Below are positions 58,657-64,000 of a DNA stretch of 64,000 bases, piece after piece; position 1 is the first letter of the stretch, and each line of letters begins with the position of its first letter. The DNA comes from Lishizhenia tianjinensis (GTDB lineage: Bacteria > Bacteroidota > Bacteroidia > Flavobacteriales_D > Crocinitomicaceae). Where the stretch lies: NCBI RefSeq assembly GCF_900116425.1, contig NZ_FPAS01000001.1:1061185-1125184 (forward strand). Reading direction: 5' to 3'. Below the pieces are notes generated by a model. It was not told the origin of the DNA and did no database searches. It was given only the letters and a program-made list of their open reading frames with translations. A program made the translations under genes and the position numbers.

Positions 58657-59275
58657 TAAAGTTTTTATTGAAAATACGCCACTCTACTTTGTAAAGAATG
58701 AAAAAGGGTTAAAAAGCGATACTTTCTTGATAAAAGGCAAACCTAATGCAATTGTGCTCAAAAATATCTTGAGCACCTACAGAAATGCTTCGAGTAAAAT
58801 TCGAATAGCAATTGTAAGTGATGAGCCTAAAAAAGCCATGCATAAACTCTTTGAAAATTATACATGGGTAGAAGCTGCCGGTGGTATAGTTCGCGACACT
58901 AAACACGACAAATATTTATTTATCAAACGAAATGGGTTTTGGGATATCGCCAAGGGAAAATTAAAGAAGGGAGAAGATCCTATTCTTGGAGCCCAACGCG
59001 AAATTGAGGAAGAATGTGGAATTTCTAATATATCTTTTGAGGATAAGATTATTGAAACCTACCACATATACGACACCTATGGGAAAGATGTAATTAAGAA
59101 AACCTTTTGGTACAGTTTTACCTATGAAGGAGATGATAAATTAACTCCACAAATAGAAGAAGGTATTACCAAAGTAAAATGGTTTTCGAAAACGAGTTTA
59201 GACAAAATTCGCTACAATACCTTTGCTTCCATTGTTGAAGTTATGGATGCCTACAGTCATTTTAAACAAAGCTAA
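58652..59275 (+). CDS. NUDIX hydrolase
   Basis: This is a cytoplasmic NUDIX pyrophosphohydrolase of 207 residues. An N-terminal domain of about 85 residues (MYKVFIENTPLYF) precedes the NUDIX domain with the box GKLKKGEDP through AQREIEEECGI. The start is ATG 58652, which matches how this flavobacterial group begins; an ATG at 58643 would add three residues. The nucleotide substrate is not known. The end overlaps the convergent OmpA-like gene by 14 bp. Confidence 0.85.
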   Translation: MYKVFIENTPLYFVKNEKGLKSDTFLIKGKPNAIVLKNILSTYRNASSKIRIAIVSDEPKKAMHKLFENYTWVEAAGGIVRDTKHDKYLFIKRNGFWDIAKGKLKKGEDPILGAQREIEEECGISNISFEDKIIETYHIYDTYGKDVIKKTFWYSFTYEGDDKLTPQIEEGITKVKWFSKTSLDKIRYNTFASIVEVMDAYSHFKQS

Positions 59276-60107
59276 AATCAACGCGCCTGTTGTGCTGTTT
59301 ACCCTCACGGGTTGAATTAGTATCAACAGGCTCACGCTCTCCTTTAAAATCTATCTCTAACTTATCTTCGGGTAAACCATTGGCCACAAAAAAATCTTTA
59401 ATTGCTTTCGCTCTTCTTTCAGACAAACCAACATTGTACGCATCCGTTCCAACTGCATCGGTATGTCCGGTAACTTTAATTCGAATATCTGAATGACCTT
59501 GAACCACACGTATCATGTCTTTGAGGTAAGCATGGAATTCTGCTTTTACTACTGACTTATCATGATCAAAGTATATTGGTTTGAATTTGAAACTCTCCAA
59601 TTCCTTTTTACGAATTGCAGGAGCGGAAAAACCTTTGTCTAAATCTAATTTTAAACGGTGTACCCACAGGTGACTAAGGTCTGACTTCTTTTCGGTGGGG
59701 AATGTATAGTCAGCTTTATACAGAATAACATAACCCGAATAATTTTTACAATCCACACTGGTAAAGGTACCCTCCAAATATCCCGTGCTATCGTTGTACT
59801 TTAAGTTGTATTTCAATTTACACCTTGGGGTCTCTCTACTATTGGCTCTTGATTTAAAATTGATTTCTTCGATTTCTAAGTTAAACGCATCACTGTCGTT
59901 TATTTTAAAACGTTTCAAGGCATAGACATCTGTATCCGTCAGTTCTATACGTGTTAACTCCTGCCCTTCCTCTAGGTTAAGGTAAATGGCTTGTTCGTCA
60001 GAAAAATCTTGGTGAATAGATAGAATTCCCTTCCATTGTCCGTTCCATTCAGAAGACAAGGAGGGAAAACCTAATAGCAATAGCGTGAATAAAAAAATTA
60101 ACCTCAT
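59262..60107 (-). CDS. OmpA-family envelope protein
   Basis: This is an exported protein of 281 residues. The start is set at ATG 60107 (MRLIFLFTLLLLGFPSLSSE), a clear signal peptide; an upstream ATG at 60131 would add eight residues. A beta-rich N-terminal domain (about 20-165) precedes the C-terminal OmpA domain (PIYFDHDKSVVK, VTGHTDAVGTDAYNVGLSERRA, NRRVDFSFV) that binds peptidoglycan. It probably links the outer membrane to the cell wall. Confidence 0.87.
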   Translation of the reverse strand: MRLIFLFTLLLLGFPSLSSEWNGQWKGILSIHQDFSDEQAIYLNLEEGQELTRIELTDTDVYALKRFKINDSDAFNLEIEEINFKSRANSRETPRCKLKYNLKYNDSTGYLEGTFTSVDCKNYSGYVILYKADYTFPTEKKSDLSHLWVHRLKLDLDKGFSAPAIRKKELESFKFKPIYFDHDKSVVKAEFHAYLKDMIRVVQGHSDIRIKVTGHTDAVGTDAYNVGLSERRAKAIKDFFVANGLPEDKLEIDFKGEREPVDTNSTREGKQHNRRVDFSFV

Positions 60108-60158
60108 CAAAGTATTATTCGGATAGAACAAGAAAATGTTCCAAGTTCATGCCATTAA

Positions 60159-60190
60159 TTTATGGATTTTATAGAATTCACCTATTTTTG
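60159..60190 (+). promoter_or_regulatory. Promoter of the GT9 gene, almost touching its start codon
   Basis: TTTA (60159-60162), 20 bp, TATTTTTG (60183-60190), followed by only 6 bp before the ATG at 60197. Transcription should begin about 3-4 bp before the ATG. Confidence 0.5.
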
Positions 60191-60196
60191 AGCCGC

Positions 60197-61165
60197 ATGC
60201 AAAAGTTTCTGATTATACAAACGGCTTTTTTGGGAGATGTAATTTTGGCCACTCCTGTCGCTAACGCTTTACGAGAAAAATACCCAGACGCACAAATTGA
60301 TATGTTGGTGCGCAAGGGAAATGAAAGCTTGGTTCAAGGGCATTATGCCTTAGACAATGTTCTGATTTGGAACAAAAAAGAAGGTAAATACAAAAGTTTA
60401 CGCGCTCTAAAAAAACAAATTGTTGCCGAAAAATATACAGAGATCATCAACCTACACCGTTTTGCAAGCAGTGGATTTTTAACCGCTTTTGGTAAGGCTG
60501 AAAATTCGGTTGGTTTTGACAAGAATCCTTTGTCTTTCTTGTTTAAGAAAAAGGTAAAGCATGATTTAACCCAAAACTTACATGAGGTAGAACGCAACTT
60601 AAGTTTGATTGCTCATCATGGGGTTCCTAAAAAAATGCGCCCTAGCCTCCACCCTGCGGAAAAAGATTTTGCTTTTGTCAATAAATTCAAAGGACAAAAA
60701 TACGTGTGTTTTGCACCTGCTTCGGTTTGGTTTACCAAACAAATGCCAAAAGAAAAGTGGATAGAATTGGGACATACGATGAACCATAAAATTTATTTAA
60801 TTGGTGGTCCGGGTGATGTAGCTTTATGTGAAGAAATTGCCCAAGAATTAGACAATGCTGAAGTATTGGCCGGGCAATTAAACCTCATGCAGAGTGCAGC
60901 TTTGATTAAAGATGCGCAACACAGTTATGTGAACGATTCTGGCCCTATGCATATCTCCTCTGCTATGAACACGCCAACCACAGCATTTTACTGCAGTACT
61001 GTACCCGAATTTGGATTTGGACCTTTGGCGGAACAATCGAGAATTATAAGCAAAAGTCTAGATTGCAAACCCTGTGGCTTACACGGTCATAAAGCATGTC
61101 CTAAAGGTCATTTCGATTGTGGGTTTAAGCTAGACTTTAAGAAGGATGTTTATTTGGATTCTTAG
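60197..61165 (+). CDS. Glycosyltransferase family 9 (heptosyltransferase-like)
   Basis: This is an inner-membrane-associated sugar transferase of 322 residues, related to WaaF/WaaC heptosyltransferases that build the LPS core. The start is ATG 60197 (MQKFLIIQTAFLGDVILATPVA), the usual GT9 opening; a start at 60149 would precede the promoter core. The acceptor-side GDVI loop, FAPASVWFTKQMP and the donor-site YVNDSGPMHISSA are visible. Three Cys-rich turns close the protein (CKPCGLHGHKACPKG). Confidence 0.9.
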   Translation: MQKFLIIQTAFLGDVILATPVANALREKYPDAQIDMLVRKGNESLVQGHYALDNVLIWNKKEGKYKSLRALKKQIVAEKYTEIINLHRFASSGFLTAFGKAENSVGFDKNPLSFLFKKKVKHDLTQNLHEVERNLSLIAHHGVPKKMRPSLHPAEKDFAFVNKFKGQKYVCFAPASVWFTKQMPKEKWIELGHTMNHKIYLIGGPGDVALCEEIAQELDNAEVLAGQLNLMQSAALIKDAQHSYVNDSGPMHISSAMNTPTTAFYCSTVPEFGFGPLAEQSRIISKSLDCKPCGLHGHKACPKGHFDCGFKLDFKKDVYLDS

Positions 61166-61257
61166 ACGGTTAGACTTTTAGACCTTTAGATAGTTAGATT
61201 TATAGATGACTAGACAGTTTTGAGTGTGAGTAAGGAGTGTGGAGTATGGAGTATGGA
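61162..61257. repeat. Dispersed TTAGAC-rich repeat, copy 1
   Basis: Right after the GT9 stop lies a run of TTAGAC/TTAGAT heptamer-like units (TTAGACTTTTAGACC), then AGTTTTGAGTGTGAGTAAGG and tandem GGAGTATGGAGTATGGA. A second copy lies at 62029-62092. Confidence 0.6.
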
Positions 61258-61300
61258 TAATTGTATTTTTCAAACTTTTCACCTCTTACTAATCACACCT

Positions 61301-62005
61301 CTACAAATTAAAATTATAGCTTACACCAAAGCCTAAAGAAAAATTAAATCTTTGAGGTCTATAGTTGGGATCTAAAGTAGAATTATCAAATAATTCCTTT
61401 GAAGCTGAATGACCATGATAAACAGTTGAGAAGATATTACATTGGGTAAAAAGCTTAAATCTATCCGATACGTTATAATCTATCTGATGAATAACATTTA
61501 CTCCTAAATCTCTTAATTGGTAATTATTTGTAGGGGGCTCTTGTCCGCCAGCACCGTAGATTCTCATTTCTCGGCCATGTCTATATGTCAAGCCCGCACC
61601 CCAAGAAAACGAGAATAATTCATTGTTTGTACTTGCATAATTTCTAAAATAATTCAAGTTAAAATCTCTAAAACTTCTAACGAAAGTGAAACGGTCTCCT
61701 ACCTCTTCAAGGTTGGGATAATAAGTGTTTCCATAAGTCGCATAACAAAACTGTATGGAACTTTTACCAAAACTTTTGCTGATTGCAATAGCCTTTGATT
61801 CCTTGAACCTATCATTGAAAAAATTCATACTCCTTAATTTAAACCCGGTTCTAAAACCGGCATCATATATAGGAGTTTGATCGAAAAATACGTTTACAGG
61901 GTTTACTTTTACATCAACTTTCCAAGAATAGTCTTGTGCATTCAGATTGAACACTCCTAGTGTACAGGAAAGGATTAAGAGGTTTTTTATCAGTGAGTTA
62001 AGCAT
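61301..62005 (-). CDS. Hypothetical outer-membrane protein
   Basis: This is an exported protein of 234 residues. A signal peptide (1-23, NLNAQ) is followed by many amphipathic strands with aromatic ends (FRTGFKLRS, IQFCYATYG, FSFSWGAGLTYRHG, FNFSLGFGVSYNFNL), so it is likely a small beta-barrel. It resembles no named family to me. It lies between the two TTAGAC-rich repeats and is read toward the first. Confidence 0.6.
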   Translation of the reverse strand: MLNSLIKNLLILSCTLGVFNLNAQDYSWKVDVKVNPVNVFFDQTPIYDAGFRTGFKLRSMNFFNDRFKESKAIAISKSFGKSSIQFCYATYGNTYYPNLEEVGDRFTFVRSFRDFNLNYFRNYASTNNELFSFSWGAGLTYRHGREMRIYGAGGQEPPTNNYQLRDLGVNVIHQIDYNVSDRFKLFTQCNIFSTVYHGHSASKELFDNSTLDPNYRPQRFNFSLGFGVSYNFNL

Positions 62006-62028
62006 GAAATAAATATAGTAAAAGTTTT

Positions 62029-62092
62029 TTAGATGCTTAGACTTTTAGACCGTTAGATTTTTAGATAGTTTTGAGTGTTAGTAAGGAGTATG
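62029..62092. repeat. Dispersed TTAGAC-rich repeat, copy 2
   Basis: It contains TTAGACTTTTAGACC followed by AGTTTTGAGTGTTAGTAAGG, matching copy 1 at 61162-61257 with small gaps. The two copies flank one gene. Confidence 0.6.
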
Positions 62093-62145
62093 TAAAACTG
62101 AATTGTAAACACCTTATGCTCGAGGTTCAATTCTTGAATATTTGA

Positions 62146-62176
62146 CACTTTTGACTTATCACTTTTCGCTTATCAC
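62146..62176. repeat. Two tandem 14-bp units
   Basis: CACTTTTGACTTAT (62146-62159) is followed directly by CACTTTTCGCTTAT (62160-62173) and a partial CAC. Confidence 0.6.
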
Positions 62177-62185
62177 TCTAAAAAA

Positions 62186-64000
62186 CTATCTCAAAACATT
62201 CACATGCCCAGTAATAAACTCTCTTTCTGCATTAGCTGCTGAAGTGAAATATATTTTGTAGGTGTATACGCCATCTGGTACAGGTTTTCCATTAAATGTT
62301 CCATCCCAAGCTTGATTTGCATGGGTTGTTTCGAAAATGAGTTTACCTCCCCTATTGTAGATTTCAAGACTGTAAGATGTAAAATCAATTCCACTGGTAA
62401 ATACTGGTTGGAAAGTGTTGTTAGAAGCATCTCCATTTGGGGTGAAGGTGTTGGGTACATAATACAGCAATTCTGGTTTGAGTTCTATGCTTTGGTAGGC
62501 TATGTCTGTACAACCTTCTGTACTTGTAACCAAAAGTTCTACTTGGAATACTATGCGTTCATTCCCTAAATAACTGTGAATTGGATCTACTAGAGTGGAT
62601 GAATCTCCATCTCCAAAACTCCATTGATAATACGTAGCTCCAGTACTTTGGTTGGTGAATGAAACTGAATTATCCAATGAATTAATAAGATTGTTTGATG
62701 CTTTAAAATCTGCCACAGGGTTTGGGTGTACCTCTATGTAATCTGTATAGCTGGTGTCGTTTAAACAGTTGTTTTGGTCCGTAACTTCTAGACTTATCGT
62801 AAATAAACCAGCATTGAATTCGTGGACAACCGTATTCGTGTTATAATTACTTCCGTTTATGTTCCAAGTTAAGGATTGTGTATTCTGAGTAATATTGGTA
62901 AAAGTAACTTCTAAAGGTTCACAACCTTCTAAAGTATCGGCCGTAAAGCTTACTTCTGGTAGATTATTCACGGTAATATTTACCGTATCTGTATTTGTAC
63001 AACTGTTGGTATCCGTTCCTTCAACTATAAATTGGTATTGACCTAAAGTTGGTGTTAATACTTGTTGATCTGCATATCCTCCCTCCCATTGGTAGGTTTG
63101 GGCTCCTGTTGCGTTGAGGGTGTAAGTATTTCCCACACAAAATGAGGTGTCTGTTCCTGCATTCACTGTTGGTAAGGGGTGAATGATGATAGTTATTGTA
63201 TCTCCAAAATATTGACTACAATTCACATCAACAAAAGAATTTAAAATATAGACGCCCTCTTGATTACCAAGATTTACTTGACCCGGTGTTAAACTCACAG
63301 ATTGATTGGTTCCATTAAAAGTATAATATAGTGTTCCACTTTGGTCTAATTCTACGTCTAAGAGTATGTCGTAAACACTATCTCCTTGACAGTAGGTATT
63401 TCCATTTTGGATTACCGTGTAGGTTGGTAAATCTGGTGCTTGTAAAATTAATGTATCTGCGCAAGTTGATTCATCTTCGAAGTGGGCGGTGATAAGAATT
63501 TGCCCACCAGATTGAGGAATGTTAGGGATGGTATAGGTGTAAATGCTATCCTCTACAAAGTTTTGGAAAAGTGTATCGGTATAATTACCTGTATTGGTTA
63601 GAGCGTTGATGATCAAATTACCTGTTGCGGGATAATCGTAAAAAGACAACTCTCCGTTGAGGGTGTACACTCCTCCTGTTTGACAGGAATCTATCGTAAC
63701 ATTATGCTGTATATACTCACAACCACAATGGTTAATAAAGACGGTAACACTATCATTGGAAATACACCCTGTGACGGTGTCTGTAACTTCTAAATAAAAC
63801 GTTGAAGATATACTATCCATGCAGGCAATTACTTGGTTTCCTTGTAAAGTATTCAATTCATTGGCCGGGCTCCAGTCAAAAGTATAATTGTTATAATTCC
63901 CTGAATTAAACTGGGGTAAATCAACTGTAATTGGGATACAATCGTTACACCCTACTGAATCTATTTCTGGTGTAAAGGCAATATCAAATTGGGGTACATT
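62186..64000 (-). CDS. PKD-domain adhesin-like protein with T9SS type B (CHU_C) signal, 3' part
   Basis: This is the C-terminal part of a large secreted protein; the frame runs open to the window edge (the codons at 63998-64000 read on as NVPQFDIAFTPEIDS), so the gene starts outside. At least 604 residues are seen. Repeated Ig/SprB-like units (TYTLNATGAQTYQWEGG) lead to two PKD domains (LEGCEPLEVTFTNI and NSVSFTNQSTGATYYQWSFG). The end is a gliding-motility CHU_C domain (VPNTFTPNGDASNNTF, YNRGGKLIFE, PVPDGVYTYKIYF), the type B sorting signal of type IX secretion. It is probably a surface adhesin or gliding-related protein. Confidence 0.9.
   Translation of the reverse strand, partial: NVPQFDIAFTPEIDSVGCNDCIPITVDLPQFNSGNYNNYTFDWSPANELNTLQGNQVIACMDSISSTFYLEVTDTVTGCISNDSVTVFINHCGCEYIQHNVTIDSCQTGGVYTLNGELSFYDYPATGNLIINALTNTGNYTDTLFQNFVEDSIYTYTIPNIPQSGGQILITAHFEDESTCADTLILQAPDLPTYTVIQNGNTYCQGDSVYDILLDVELDQSGTLYYTFNGTNQSVSLTPGQVNLGNQEGVYILNSFVDVNCSQYFGDTITIIIHPLPTVNAGTDTSFCVGNTYTLNATGAQTYQWEGGYADQQVLTPTLGQYQFIVEGTDTNSCTNTDTVNITVNNLPEVSFTADTLEGCEPLEVTFTNITQNTQSLTWNINGSNYNTNTVVHEFNAGLFTISLEVTDQNNCLNDTSYTDYIEVHPNPVADFKASNNLINSLDNSVSFTNQSTGATYYQWSFGDGDSSTLVDPIHSYLGNERIVFQVELLVTSTEGCTDIAYQSIELKPELLYYVPNTFTPNGDASNNTFQPVFTSGIDFTSYSLEIYNRGGKLIFETTHANQAWDGTFNGKPVPDGVYTYKIYFTSAANAEREFITGHVNVLR

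Noticed and set aside
61162..61257. CRISPR array
   Set aside because: The repeated TTAGAC units have no constant repeat length, no unique spacers of equal size and no cas gene nearby.

Overview
The window is a chromosomal segment of a low-GC member of the Bacteroidota, most likely order Flavobacteriales (a Crocinitomicaceae- or Cryomorphaceae-like lineage is a guess). The support is as follows: type IX secretion C-terminal signals of both class A (13028-16168, 49425-51557) and class B/CHU_C (62186-64000); a TonB-dependent receptor; an S46 dipeptidyl-peptidase; a GlmU-like sugar nucleotidyltransferase typical of flavobacteria; topoisomerase IV genes parE-parC in tandem; and recurring promoter cores of the Bacteroidota form TAnnTTTG. 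Almost all of it is core genome. I found no rRNA, tRNA, CRISPR array, prophage, intact insertion sequence or recognisable defence island.

Layout. 1-1638: LytS-type kinase (5' end cut off by the window) and LytTR response regulator. 1967-4911 (minus): lipoprotein, NUDIX, comB and a zinc-dependent phospholipase C/P1 nuclease-like protein. 5158-10098: parE, parC and a small DUF6984-like gene. 10237-12486: TonB-dependent receptor behind a 16-bp operator-like palindrome. 12487-13027: gene-free, with a 23-bp perfect inverted repeat that may be a small decayed mobile element. 13028-17229 (minus): large secreted beta-propeller protein, then lipA. 17356-19919: osmC-like, YdjM-like hydrolase and NagZ-like glycosidase. 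19908-21384 (minus): methyltransferase and ZIP transporter. 21530-23077: siaB-like kinase, siaC-like phosphoprotein and coaE. 23840-27336: DPP11-like peptidase and M28 peptidase. 27349-27633 (minus): ftsB-like. 27838-30339: a pseudokinase next to an intact PilJ-sensor histidine kinase.

30328-34124 (minus): WG-repeat lipoprotein, TonB-like protein and an AAC(3)-fold acetyltransferase. 34215-37890 (minus): lon and a DEAD-box helicase. 38029-42068 (minus): arginase, argS and glmU-like. 42261-46766: lipoprotein, ftsK, lolA-like and an orphan gene. 46864-47427: a second orphan gene. 47578-49260 (minus): RluA synthase with a large N-terminal extension. 49425-52400: secreted choice-of-anchor protein and a small outer-membrane protein. 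52535-56753 (minus): rsfS, ftsH, DUF2007, cdsA and psd, which link ribosome dormancy, membrane proteolysis and phosphatidylethanolamine synthesis. 56824-61165: birA, SRPBCC, pyrE, NUDIX, OmpA-like and a GT9 heptosyltransferase. 61301-64000 (minus): outer-membrane protein and a PKD/CHU_C adhesin-like protein, whose flanks carry dispersed TTAGAC-rich repeats.

Most worth a second look: the histidine kinase pair in which one partner has lost the phosphoacceptor His and most ATP-binding motifs; the siaB-siaC pair without siaA or siaD; the palindrome inside the TonB-receptor promoter; the 23-bp inverted repeat; promoter cores so close to the GT9 and pyrE start codons that their mRNAs may be almost leaderless; and an AAC(3)-like enzyme cotranscribed with a WG-repeat lipoprotein and a TonB homologue. 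All functional calls come from reading motifs and gene context; no database search was run.
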